Shown piece after piece: positions 34,416 to 42,746 of a stretch of 64,000 bases of DNA; within the stretch, counting starts at the first letter, position 1, and each line of letters begins with the position of its first letter. A program made the translations under genes and the position numbers. The notes under the pieces were generated by a model that made no database searches, was not told the DNA's origin, and saw only the letters and a program-made list of their open reading frames with translations. This DNA is from JACKDW01 sp964621785. Lineage in GTDB: Bacteria > Myxococcota_A > Polyangia > Nannocystales > Nannocystaceae. The DNA is taken from the NCBI GenBank assembly GCA_964621785.1, contig CAZUPD010000003.1, positions 1 through 64,000 on the forward strand. The letters are read 5' to 3'.

Positions 34416-36521
34416 TCAATATCCGAGCAGGCGCCCGACTTGGAAGACTGCGACGGCGAGGAAGTAGGCCAAGGCCGTCATCGACACAAATGCAAAGAGC
34501 GGCCAGCGCCAGGTTTTGGTCTCGCGTTTGAGCACCGCAAGGGTCGACATGCATTGACATGCATAGACAAAGAACACCATCACTGCGAGCCCGCTCAACG
34601 GTGTGTGGCGGGGGCTTCCGTCGGGCTTTTTGGCCTCGGCGATCACCTGCCGTAGCGGTGCATCATCGTCGTCGGCTCCTTCGATTCCATGGACCAAACC
34701 CAGTGTACTGACAAATACTTCGCGGGCGGCAAAGCTCCCGAGGATGGCGATCGCCATGTGGCCGTCTTGGCCCATCGGCGCCATCACAGGTTCCATCGCC
34801 TGCCCGACCTTTCCCCCGATCGAGACCGAGATCGCTGGCGTGTCGGCAGGTGCGTCCGGCGGTGGTTTGGGGAAACTGAGCAGGGCCCACAACACCACCG
34901 TCATGGCCAAGATGACCGTGCCGGCGCCCTTGATAAAGTCGCCGGTGCGGTCGTAGACATGCAACAGTGTATTGCGCAGACGGGGGACGCGGTAGGGTGG
35001 AAGTTCGAGGACCAGCGGGGGCGTTGGGCTCTTGAGGATCGTGCGCTTAAAAATGGCTCCGATCACAAGCGCCGAAATTGTTGATAGTACATACATCAAC
35101 AGGAGCATCAGCCCGCCGACGGTCAGCGGTCCGATGCGTTGCTCGGCCGGAAACAGGGCCGCGATGATCAGCAAATACACGGGCAGGCGGGCGCTGCAAC
35201 TCATGTAGGGGATCATCAACATCGTCACCAAGCGGTCTTTAAACGACGAGATGGTGCGGGTTCCCATGATCGCTGGGATGGCGCAGGCATAGCCACTGAG
35301 CAGGGGGACAAACGCCCGCCCGTGGAGTCCGACCCGGGCCATGATGCGGTCGATCAAAAATGCCGCCCGGGCCAGGTATCCCGTGTCCTCGAGCAGGCCC
35401 AGGAACAAAAACAACAGCGCGATCTGGGGCACAAAGACCACGACATTCCCGACCCCCCCAATGACACCCTCGGTCAGGAGGTCGGTCAGAAGACCGGGAC
35501 CGATCGACGTTTTAATTGCATCTGCAAGCCCACCCATCAGGGCTTCGATCACATCCATCAGCGGAGTTGCCCAGGTGTAGATCGACTGAAACAGCAGGGC
35601 CATAACCCCGACAAAGATCAAAAGACCCCACACCCGGTGGGTGAGGATGCGGTCGATGCGTTCCGACCGGCCCATCGCGGGGGCTTGACTGGGTTGACCC
35701 TTGCCGTAGTTGATACTGTTTAGGACGGCGTCGACCTCGGTGTAACGGCGCTCGATCCAAGCCGCGGTGTTCTGTTCGGCGCGCGTGCGGTCGACCGCCC
35801 GCAGGGCCTCGCGCTCGTTGCTTGTACATATTAAAAATTCAAGGGTATCGGCAGCGTAGGCAGCGAGTAACCAGCGGCGGCGAACCGTGTCGACTACTGT
35901 GTCGAGCGCGGTTGTGAAGATCTCGGCACGCTCGCCCGGTGTGTTGTCCGTGTCGTCGAGTTTGGGCGCATGGTCTGCGAGCAGGCGCGTGCGTCGGGAC
36001 GGGTCCCCCTTCGACCATGTACGGCACGAGGCCAGGGCCGTGCGCAGCTCGGGAATCCCCTCGCCAGTCCGGGCGACTGTCGGGACGACCGGCACCCCGA
36101 GACAATCGGCCAGTGCCTCCGGATCGAGCTCTAAACCGGCTTCGCGGGCCACATCCATCATGTTGAGGGCGATGCACACCGGCAGGCCGAGTTCGATCAG
36201 TTGCATGACCAAATAAAGGTTGCGGGCGAGGTTGGCTGCGTCGACGACCAGCAACACCGCATCGGGCGGTGGGTCGTGATCGCTGGCAGCGAGACAGCGA
36301 TAGGCAACCGCTTCGTCCTCGGAAATTGGTGTCAAGCTATAGGTCCCGGGGAGGTCGAGCAATGTCACCGCGCCACCCGGCGTCGCTACGTGGCCGCTGC
36401 GGGTTTCCACCGTGACCCCAGCGTAATTACCAACTTTGAGACGGGCCCCTGTGAGTGCGTTGAACAGGCTCGTCTTGCCGACATTGGGATTGCCTGCGAG
36501 GGCGACACGAGGAAGAGTCAC
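34416..36521 (-). CDS. feoB: Ferrous iron transporter B
   Basis: The 701-residue FeoB starts at a GTG whose last two bases overlap the feoA stop (GTGA), so translation is probably coupled. The G domain begins RVALAGNPNVGKTSLFNAL (G1), with TVET (G2), DLPGTYSL (G3), and LNMMD (G4, NxxD form). The membrane part has the two Gate motifs, including SGYACAIPAIMGTR and PYMSCSARLPVY (the conserved Cys and Pro residues), and about 10 hydrophobic segments. It imports Fe2+ across the inner membrane with GTP control. The longer frame upstream to 37091 is not coding. A terminator-like hairpin follows at 34311-34344. Confidence 0.95.
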   Translation of the reverse strand: MTLPRVALAGNPNVGKTSLFNALTGARLKVGNYAGVTVETRSGHVATPGGAVTLLDLPGTYSLTPISEDEAVAYRCLAASDHDPPPDAVLLVVDAANLARNLYLVMQLIELGLPVCIALNMMDVAREAGLELDPEALADCLGVPVVPTVARTGEGIPELRTALASCRTWSKGDPSRRTRLLADHAPKLDDTDNTPGERAEIFTTALDTVVDTVRRRWLLAAYAADTLEFLICTSNEREALRAVDRTRAEQNTAAWIERRYTEVDAVLNSINYGKGQPSQAPAMGRSERIDRILTHRVWGLLIFVGVMALLFQSIYTWATPLMDVIEALMGGLADAIKTSIGPGLLTDLLTEGVIGGVGNVVVFVPQIALLFLFLGLLEDTGYLARAAFLIDRIMARVGLHGRAFVPLLSGYACAIPAIMGTRTISSFKDRLVTMLMIPYMSCSARLPVYLLIIAALFPAEQRIGPLTVGGLMLLLMYVLSTISALVIGAIFKRTILKSPTPPLVLELPPYRVPRLRNTLLHVYDRTGDFIKGAGTVILAMTVVLWALLSFPKPPPDAPADTPAISVSIGGKVGQAMEPVMAPMGQDGHMAIAILGSFAAREVFVSTLGLVHGIEGADDDDAPLRQVIAEAKKPDGSPRHTPLSGLAVMVFFVYACQCMSTLAVLKRETKTWRWPLFAFVSMTALAYFLAVAVFQVGRLLGY

Positions 36522-36736
36522 GGGGTGGTGACCTCGATCATCTCCGCTTCGCGTGTCCGTAGGGACAGATGACTGCCGCGCAGGGAAAACTCTAGAGGAT
36601 CGCCGAGCGGGGCCCGCTTGACCAGGGAGACCCGGGTGCCCGGGACAAATCCCATTTCGAGCAGGCGCAGACGCAGGTTGCCACTGCCGTGGACGCCCAC
36701 GACGGTCGCGTGCTCGCGTAGGGCCAGTGCAGACAT
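36518..36736 (-). CDS. feoA: FeoA-like SH3-domain protein
   Basis: The product of about 72 residues has the FeoA beta-barrel pattern: a hydrophobic MSALALREHATVVGV strand, a central LRLRLLEMGFVPGTRV motif (the family hallmark L-x-E-x-G-F-x-x-G) and a final REAEMIEV strand. Start candidates are the ATG at 36736 and a GTG at 36751, and neither has a strong SD. The stop overlaps the feoB start by four bases, and FeoA usually binds FeoB. I could not identify a Fur box in the 85 bp between this gene and the tRNA. Confidence 0.9.
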   Translation of the reverse strand: MSALALREHATVVGVHGSGNLRLRLLEMGFVPGTRVSLVKRAPLGDPLEFSLRGSHLSLRTREAEMIEVTTP

Positions 36737-36836
36737 CCGGCGATTCGACACGCCGCGAAGCTTGCCGGTCGCATCCGGTTTGGGTCAAGCGAAGCTGTGT
36801 TCGCGGTCTGGCGGACCGAGTCGATGCCGTGGCCGC

Positions 36837-36868
36837 CAAAAAGCAAAACCCGCCAGTTTCCCGGCGGG
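36837..36868 (-). terminator. Terminator of the tRNA-Ser gene
   Basis: On the minus strand CCCGCC and GGCGGG pair around an 8-base loop and are followed by TTTTGCTTTTTGG. The hairpin begins 5 bp beyond the tRNA 3' end, an ideal place for tRNA termination. Confidence 0.88.
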
Positions 36869-36872
36869 TCAG

Positions 36873-36959
36873 CGGAGGAGGTGGGATTCGAACCCACGGT
36901 ACCCTTGCGGGTACGACGGATTTCAAGTCCGTTGCCTTCGACCACTCGGCCACTCCTCC
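36873..36959 (-). tRNA. tRNA-Ser (anticodon TGA)
   Basis: The minus strand gives an 87-nt class II tRNA. The acceptor stem is GGAGGAG with CTCCTCC, then discriminator G. The D arm has GGCCGAGTGG, and the anticodon stem-loop around ACTTGAAAT gives anticodon TGA at 36923-36925, reading UCA and related Ser codons. A long variable arm (GTACCCGCAAGGGTAC) and GTTCGAATCC in the T arm complete it. The 3' CCA is not encoded (GCT follows). A good terminator follows directly. Confidence 0.97.
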
Positions 36960-37262
36960 CCGGTCGCAGGCTTGCGTTCGGGGAGTATGATGTAGCGTCC
37001 AGCGCTTTTGCAAGCGAGGTCCACCTGCTCCCTCGCTCACACCGATTTCTCGACGTGGTGGTTCGCTGTGTTCCTCGCTGCGGCGAGGCACACGGAACCA
37101 ATCATCGAAAGCTTAACGCGAGAATCACCACGAGCGCTGCGGGTCTGGCTTATCGCCGTGGCTTTTCTCATCACAGGCAGGGATGTCTCCACAATCGGAA
37201 CTCTCACCTCGCGCTGGTGGTGACCGGCGATCTGTGCATGTCGGTCTGTTAGGCTGCTCGCG
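36960..37262. other. 303-bp intergenic region between tRNA-Ser and the HD gene
   Basis: It contains the tRNA promoter candidate and the upstream region of the HD phosphohydrolase. Open frames cross it, but none has a plausible start with an SD or a recognisable protein pattern. Confidence 0.55.
36985..37013 (-). promoter_or_regulatory. Possible sigma-70 promoter for tRNA-Ser
   Basis: On the minus strand TTGCAA (37013-37008) and TCATAC (36990-36985) are 17 bp apart. The second box ends 25 nt before the tRNA 5' end. Both boxes match sigma-70 consensus only partly. Confidence 0.4.
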
Positions 37263-38534
37263 ATGATCCTCCGAGATCCGGTGCACGGGTTGATCTCTTT
37301 TGATGGCCCGGTCGAGCGCGTCGTCTGTGACCTCCTCGACTGTCGCGAAGTTCAGCGTCTGCGGCGGATCAAAGCCCTCGGTCTCGCCTCGTTGGCCTAT
37401 CCCGGGGCCGAGCATTCGCGGTTTGCCCATGCCATCGGCTCGGCCCATGTGATGAAGCGCTACCTCGCCCGGGTACGCACGTTGTCGACAGACCTCCCAG
37501 CCCACGATCGGATCGACGAGCGCGCGGCCATGGCAGCACTCGCTGCGGCGCTGCTCCACGACATTGGCCATGGCCCACTCAGCCACACATTTGAAACGGT
37601 TCTACAAGGGGCTCCCCCGCATGAAACCTGGACCTCGCGGATCATCCTCGACCCTGGCACCGACGTCCATCGGGTGTTGTCTGCCATCGATCCGGGATTG
37701 CCCACCGAGGTCGAGCGCTTGGTCCACGGCAAGCATCCCATCCCTCACCTCGCGCGGGCCGTTTCCGGGACCTTCGACGTCGACCGTTGCGACTATTTGA
37801 CCCGCGACAGCTACATGACCGGCGTACGCTACGGCCTGCTCGACGTCGATTGGCTGCTCGCGTCATTGCGTTTACATCTACCCCAGGGCGCCGGGGCCTC
37901 GGTGTTGGCTGTCGACGGCAACAAGGGTCTGACCGCGGTCGAAGGTTTTTTCCTCGCCCGGTTGTACATGTATCGACAAGTATATCTCCACAAGGCTGTC
38001 CGCGGCGCCGAAGTTGTTGTGCGTGCACTGTTTCACCGCCTGGTCGAGCTCGGGCCCCCGCCCGGGACCCCGCGGGCGATGGCGACGCTCTTGCGGGGAG
38101 AGCCGCTCGGAGTCGACGGCTACCTGCGCCTCGACGACCGAACCCTCGACGCGGCGATCGATGCATATACCGAGAGCACCGACCCCCTCCTGCGTACGCT
38201 CGCCCTGCGGATCCGCGATCGCAAGTTATTCAAAACCATGCAGTTGCGTGCCGATGCCGATACGGTTGCCGCCCAGCAGCGGCTCGACGCGGTGTTGCGG
38301 GACGAAGGTGTCGGGCCGGCCTATCTCGGTGTCATCGATCGCAACGAGATAGGAGCCTACGACGAGGATCACACACTTGGGGTCGTCGGCCACAGCCACG
38401 GGCAGTACCGCAGTTTGCTCGATGCCTCGCCGGTGTTGCGGGGATTGAGTCGCGAACGCTTTGTCCACACCCGCGCCGTGTTTCCTCCGGAGGTACGCGC
38501 TGCCGTCGGTCGTGCGCTTCAGGAGTTTTCCTGA
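37263..38534 (+). CDS. HD-domain phosphohydrolase (YwfO/SAMHD1-like)
   Basis: The 423-residue protein begins MILRDPVHGLISF, the standard opening of this dNTP-triphosphohydrolase-like HD family. Metal ligands are visible as His51 (AEHSRFAHAIG), His99-Asp100 (LLHDIGHGPLSH) and a later Asp in FDVDRCDYLTRDS. The C-terminal half is helical and family-like (YLHKAVRGAEVVVRALF). Relatives hydrolyse (d)NTPs or act as nucleotide-controlled phosphohydrolases. The substrate is not predictable here. The DTW gene begins 3 bp after the stop, so the two form an operon. Confidence 0.9.
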   Translation: MILRDPVHGLISFDGPVERVVCDLLDCREVQRLRRIKALGLASLAYPGAEHSRFAHAIGSAHVMKRYLARVRTLSTDLPAHDRIDERAAMAALAAALLHDIGHGPLSHTFETVLQGAPPHETWTSRIILDPGTDVHRVLSAIDPGLPTEVERLVHGKHPIPHLARAVSGTFDVDRCDYLTRDSYMTGVRYGLLDVDWLLASLRLHLPQGAGASVLAVDGNKGLTAVEGFFLARLYMYRQVYLHKAVRGAEVVVRALFHRLVELGPPPGTPRAMATLLRGEPLGVDGYLRLDDRTLDAAIDAYTESTDPLLRTLALRIRDRKLFKTMQLRADADTVAAQQRLDAVLRDEGVGPAYLGVIDRNEIGAYDEDHTLGVVGHSHGQYRSLLDASPVLRGLSRERFVHTRAVFPPEVRAAVGRALQEFS

Positions 38535-38537
38535 GCG

Positions 38538-39170
38538 ATGGGGCAACGCAAAAAACGTCACCCGCGGTGTCCCGGTTGTGGGGTACATGTCGAAAAGTGT
38601 CTATGCAAATATATGGTCGAGATCGACCTACCCACGCGGCTGGTGTTTGTCCTGCATAACCGCGAGCGCAGCAAACCGACCAACACCGGCAGGTTGTCGC
38701 ACCGCATGCTTCGCAACAGTCAACTCGTCTACTACGGGGCCCGCGACACCCCCATGGACACGCGGCCGTTTGTGCCCTTGTCGAACTACCGCGTGATGTA
38801 CCCGCGCGACGACGCCGAAGTGTTTGCACCGCAGCGGTGGCGCGAGCGGCTCGATGCCCTCACCCTGGTGATTTTGGACGGTACTTGGCACCAGTGTTCG
38901 CGGATGAGTCGTCGCGCCGAGTGTGTCCGCGAGTTGCCGTTTCGCAAGTTAGACGATTGCCCGCCGTCGCGCTGGGGTGTGCGGACGCCCCATCGTCCCG
39001 GTCTTGTGTGTACAATTGAATCGGTGATTCACGTGCTGACCTCGCTGTATGGCGCCGAGCCAGTGGCGCCGATGAACGATTTTTTTGCGCGCCTGTGCGA
39101 AACCATCAACACCATGCGGGGTTACAGCCGCGGAGTCGAGGTCGGGCTGACCGATACGACTACAATATGA
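38538..39170 (+). CDS. DTW-domain protein (TapT-like tRNA-uridine aminocarboxypropyltransferase)
   Basis: The 210-residue protein has an N-terminal zinc-type CPGC...CLC cluster and the DTW family core. That core includes VLHNRERSKPTNTGRL, LILDGTWHQCSRM (the D-x-T-W motif) and CTIESVIHVL. TapT in E. coli adds the aminocarboxypropyl group of SAM to U47 of tRNA to make acp3U. DTW proteins of this type belong to the same family. It is co-transcribed with the HD phosphohydrolase. Confidence 0.9.
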   Translation: MGQRKKRHPRCPGCGVHVEKCLCKYMVEIDLPTRLVFVLHNRERSKPTNTGRLSHRMLRNSQLVYYGARDTPMDTRPFVPLSNYRVMYPRDDAEVFAPQRWRERLDALTLVILDGTWHQCSRMSRRAECVRELPFRKLDDCPPSRWGVRTPHRPGLVCTIESVIHVLTSLYGAEPVAPMNDFFARLCETINTMRGYSRGVEVGLTDTTTI

Positions 39171-39190
39171 TTGTACAACAGAATCCTGCG

Positions 39191-40249
39191 CTACGAGCTG
39201 GGGATCGCCTCACAGGCAAACGCATAGGGGTTTTGCCCGTTGACATCATTCCACAGCCCGGTCTCGGGGTGTAACACGACCCATTGCTCATCGAGGTTGT
39301 TGGGCTCGTTGACCTTCCACGGCGGGGTCTCGCCGTTGGCGCCATATCCGACCAATGGACCTCCGGCGGTCCATTGATACTCGCCGAGCTCGTTGCTCCC
39401 ACTGGCGTCGTACAGCCCGATCAGCGTGTCGATTTGGATCAAGTCGATCACGAAGGAGCCCGCAAATTCGTGTTCGGACATCGACTCGATTGATAGTAGA
39501 TGCGACAGGTTGGGCACCACGGCGAAATTGGTGCACTTGAGTTCTGCCGCCGGGGGAAACCCATCGGGGAAGGTGAGGTCGAGGCAAAAGTAGTAGAAAT
39601 GGCCTTCAAACTCGCCGTTGAAACAATTCGCTCCGAGGACGACATCGCAGCTTTCATTTTCATCGGAGTACTCGTCGAGTAGGTCGTTACAATTGTTGTC
39701 AAACCCATCGCAGAGTTCGGTCGCATCCGGGTGAATCGTGTTGTTGGTGTCGTCGCAGTCGGTCGGGTCGGGATAGTAATCCGGGGGCGGGTCTTCGCCG
39801 ACACACAGGGTGATCGGTTCATCGGGGCCCGCAAACATGTCCTGGTCGGCGTCGTGGTACCAGAGAACTTCTTCCGCACAGCCTTCGGTTGTGCCCTCGG
39901 TATCGTCGGTCGGGTCCGGGTCGGTCGGGTCCGTTGGATCGGTTGGATCGGTTGGATCGGTTGGATCGGTTGGATCGGTTGGATCATCGGAGTCTGTCTC
40001 GACACCCGTCGAGCTCGTGTCCGATGTCTCTGTATCGGGTCCTGCGGTATGCGCGTCCGAGGTGACCGTATTTGAGTTTGTATCTACACTTGTTTGGTCG
40101 GTTTCAGATCCCGACGTCGTGCCCGCCATATCGAACGTGTCGATAAATGCGGGGTTTGGCATGGTACAGCCCACCGACCATCCGAGCACGACCAGCGTCA
40201 CAAAGAGGCACCGCGCTCGCGTTTCCCCGCGGTTTGGGCCACCGCTCAT
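39191..40249 (-). CDS. C-type-lectin-domain lipoprotein with MopE-like metal-binding segment
   Basis: The product of about 352 residues starts with the signal MSGGPNRGETRAR..., with the lipid-modified Cys in SVGC. A Thr/Ser/Asp-rich linker carries an Asp-Pro-Thr microsatellite repeat. The next segment has DADQDMFAGPDEP, YYPDPTDCDDTN and LCDGFDNNCNDLLDE, the pattern of the 'putative metal-binding motif' family (MopE-like). The C-terminal 160 residues match a C-type lectin fold, with an EPN motif (VNEPNNL) followed by a WND motif (LWNDVNG) and paired cysteines. EPN is the Ca2+/mannose-type sugar-binding set in animal CTLDs. It is likely a surface carbohydrate-binding protein. An alternative start is the ATG at 40261. 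Confidence 0.83.
   Translation of the reverse strand: MSGGPNRGETRARCLFVTLVVLGWSVGCTMPNPAFIDTFDMAGTTSGSETDQTSVDTNSNTVTSDAHTAGPDTETSDTSSTGVETDSDDPTDPTDPTDPTDPTDPTDPTDPDPTDDTEGTTEGCAEEVLWYHDADQDMFAGPDEPITLCVGEDPPPDYYPDPTDCDDTNNTIHPDATELCDGFDNNCNDLLDEYSDENESCDVVLGANCFNGEFEGHFYYFCLDLTFPDGFPPAAELKCTNFAVVPNLSHLLSIESMSEHEFAGSFVIDLIQIDTLIGLYDASGSNELGEYQWTAGGPLVGYGANGETPPWKVNEPNNLDEQWVVLHPETGLWNDVNGQNPYAFACEAIPSS
39907..39988 (-). repeat. 9-bp Asp-Pro-Thr microsatellite
   Basis: About nine copies of GGTTGGATC/GGTCGGGTC-type 9-mers (plus strand) encode the linker of the C-type lectin lipoprotein. The peptide matches the array at 19106-19206, but the codons differ, so the two arrays arose separately or have drifted. 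Confidence 0.8.
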
Positions 40250-40349
40250 ATCGCTGAGCATGGCACATCGGACAGGCAACGCCTATGCGCGGCGATGTGG
40301 TGATCCTCGCGCGTTTGTTCAAAAAGTCTAAAAAGACATGTCGTAAAAG

Positions 40350-42575
40350 TTAGGAGCTCGCCTCACCTTCGCGGGTGCGATAGGCGTAATACTCGACGTT
40401 GTAGCCTGAATAGCCGCCTCGGCGGCTGTCGATTTCGTTGAGCACCAGTCCGAGGATGTTGGTGTCGCCCTGGCGCAGCTTGGCGAGCGCATCTTGGAGT
40501 GCATTGCGGGTTGTCGCTTGATAGCGCGCAACCACAATCACGCCGTCGACCTGGCGCGCGAGGATCAGCGGATCGGTGACCGGCAAAATTGGTGGTGTAT
40601 CGACCAACACGACATCGAAGCGCTCGCGCAATTGGGCGAGTACTTTGCGACAGGTTGGGTGGTCGAGTAGTTCCGCAGGGTTTTCGGGAATCATCCCACA
40701 GGGCAAAACCCACAGGTTTTCAGGGCTGTCTTCACCGCTTTGGTGGATGACCTCGTCGATCTCGAGCTCTCCCTTGAGCAGACGACTGAGGCCACGGTCC
40801 TCGTGATCGATGGGGGGTGGAAACACCTGATGCAGCCGCGGGCGTCGCATATCGGCATCGATCAAGACGACCTTTTTGCCCGCTTGGCAAAAGCTGGTGG
40901 CCAGGTTGATCGCGGTTGAACTCTTGCCCTCCGACGAGCTCGGCGAGGTCACCATCAACACCTGGTGTTTGGTCTGTCCCTGGGCAAACGTCAGCGAGGT
41001 TCGGATCCCGCGGCAGCGTTCTGCCATCATCGATTGCGGATACAAGTATGCGTGGAGGTCGCGATGTCGGCGTTGTGCCCGGATGTTGCCGCTGCCGAGA
41101 CGGACGTTTTGCGGAAGTAGGGGCAGGGTCCCGAGGACAGGTAGACCGTATCCGGCGATCGCCCGCTCCAGGTCGGCGAGACTTCGGATCCGATGGTCGC
41201 GGACATCGATACCGAGGGCCAGCAGCGTACCGAGTCCGAACCCTGCGAGCACAGAGATCGCTAAAAACAGCGGCTTGGGCGGATAGAACGGTTTTTGCGG
41301 TGCAGTTGCCCGGTCGAGGATCTCGATCCCCTCGCCCTCGACTCGGTTGGTCATATCGATCTCTGTGTCGCGCCGGGCGACGAGGCCATAGGCATCGCCC
41401 GATGTCTTGGCCTCGCGCTCGAGCTCGCGATAGTCGCGTTCGAGCAGGGTTAACTCGAGTGCCTTTTCCTTCTCGCGTGCCAGCGACTTCGCCAGCTGCT
41501 GTTTGGTGTCGCGCGAGGTATTGGCGGCGGCCTTGAGCGACTTCAAAAGTTCGGACTGTTCGCGCGTGATCCGGTCAGTGACCAGTTGCAGGCGTTTTTT
41601 CGCCTGTTGGACATCCGGCATTTTTTCGCCGTAGCGCACGCTCAAACGTTCGAGCTCGCGTTCGGCTTCGAGTTGTTCGCTGCGCATATCTTCAAACAGC
41701 TTGCGCTCGAGGGTCGGCAACAGCGTCGCACTCGCCAGGCTTCCTTGCTTATACAAACGTTTGGCTTCGTCGTAGGCGGCTTGGGCCGCGTAGTGCTCGG
41801 CCTCGGCATCCTTGAGATGGGTCGAGGTGGCGATGATCGCCTGCGTAATTTCGTTTTGTCGTTCGGCCAGGGAGATCGAGGTGATTCCGTGGTGTTGCTT
41901 AAAGTCCGCCATCGCCTGTTCGGCGTCCTGAAGCTCCTTGAGGGCCTTCTCGCGTTCGCTGCGAACATTTTTTTTTGCGTTCGCGCCCGTCCGGTTGCGG
42001 GTCTCTTGGATGTACTCCAAATAGGCATCCGCGAGTTTGTTGGCGATCTGTGCGGCGATTTTTGGGTCGGGATAGTCAGCCGAGATTTTGAGCACCCGCG
42101 AGTTGCGAACTTCGCCGATCGACGTCAACTCGCGCAGGCGTTCGACCGGATCGATCTTGGCGGCGAGGGCCAGACGTTCCGGCTCAGAGCGGACCCCGTC
42201 GATCCCCAAAAACACCGGGTCTTGGGCCAGCCCCAACATCCCGAGCGCCCGCTTGGCGACCACCCGTGAACCGATGATTTCGCGTTGGGTCTGGTAGTAC
42301 TCCTGATAGGCCAGCAACCGACCCTCAGCGTCGTCGCTCACGCCCTTGACCTTATCGAGGATCTGCGGACCAGATATGTGTAACACCACCGTTGCACTCG
42401 CGCGCCACCGGGGTTGCAGCAGCGAGAGCACGACCACGGCCCCGGCCACCGCCACCACGGTTGTGACCCCGAGGACCAACCATCGGCGACGCAGGATCCC
42501 GACCAACCGCATGAGCGTCTCGACAGCGCGATCGGCCTCGTCGGGCGTCTGGGTTGGCGAAGGAGATGTCGACAT
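40350..42575 (-). CDS. Wzc-type polysaccharide co-polymerase / tyrosine autokinase
   Basis: The 741-residue protein starts at the ATG at 42575. It has a first TM segment (about 32-53), a periplasmic Wzz-type domain with long coiled coil (about 180-400), a second TM segment (about 435-456) and a cytoplasmic BY-kinase domain. The kinase shows Walker A (SPSSSEGKSS, about 545-553), Walker A' (VLIDADMRRPR, about 570-580) and Walker B (VVLVDTPP), and ends in a Tyr cluster (YSGYNVEYYAY). Such proteins control chain length and export of capsule or exopolysaccharide by cyclic autophosphorylation. No glycosyltransferase or wza gene lies in the window. Confidence 0.92.
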   Translation of the reverse strand: MSTSPSPTQTPDEADRAVETLMRLVGILRRRWLVLGVTTVVAVAGAVVVLSLLQPRWRASATVVLHISGPQILDKVKGVSDDAEGRLLAYQEYYQTQREIIGSRVVAKRALGMLGLAQDPVFLGIDGVRSEPERLALAAKIDPVERLRELTSIGEVRNSRVLKISADYPDPKIAAQIANKLADAYLEYIQETRNRTGANAKKNVRSEREKALKELQDAEQAMADFKQHHGITSISLAERQNEITQAIIATSTHLKDAEAEHYAAQAAYDEAKRLYKQGSLASATLLPTLERKLFEDMRSEQLEAERELERLSVRYGEKMPDVQQAKKRLQLVTDRITREQSELLKSLKAAANTSRDTKQQLAKSLAREKEKALELTLLERDYRELEREAKTSGDAYGLVARRDTEIDMTNRVEGEGIEILDRATAPQKPFYPPKPLFLAISVLAGFGLGTLLALGIDVRDHRIRSLADLERAIAGYGLPVLGTLPLLPQNVRLGSGNIRAQRRHRDLHAYLYPQSMMAERCRGIRTSLTFAQGQTKHQVLMVTSPSSSEGKSSTAINLATSFCQAGKKVVLIDADMRRPRLHQVFPPPIDHEDRGLSRLLKGELEIDEVIHQSGEDSPENLWVLPCGMIPENPAELLDHPTCRKVLAQLRERFDVVLVDTPPILPVTDPLILARQVDGVIVVARYQATTRNALQDALAKLRQGDTNILGLVLNEIDSRRGGYSGYNVEYYAYRTREGEASS

Positions 42576-42746
42576 CGAAGGTGGTGGGAAGGTGTGAGTC
42601 GTTCGCGGTTTGTCGGGCCGAGAACTTCGACGAGGGGTGGCCCGCGAGTTGTGCGAAACCACTGGCTGCTAGCTTAGGCGCCCCGGGGATTGATCTCCAC
42701 AAACCCGCCGTCGACAGTTGGCGATCAGCGTTTTCGCCAAAAATTT

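Noticed and set aside
36522..37091. 190-codon extension of the FeoB frame
   Set aside because: It overlaps feoA, the terminator and the tRNA gene. The family N-terminus begins at the GTG at 36521.
40320..40338. Terminator after the Wzc gene
   Set aside because: The stem is only GTCT-TTTT-AGAC followed by TTTTTG. It is too short to call with confidence.
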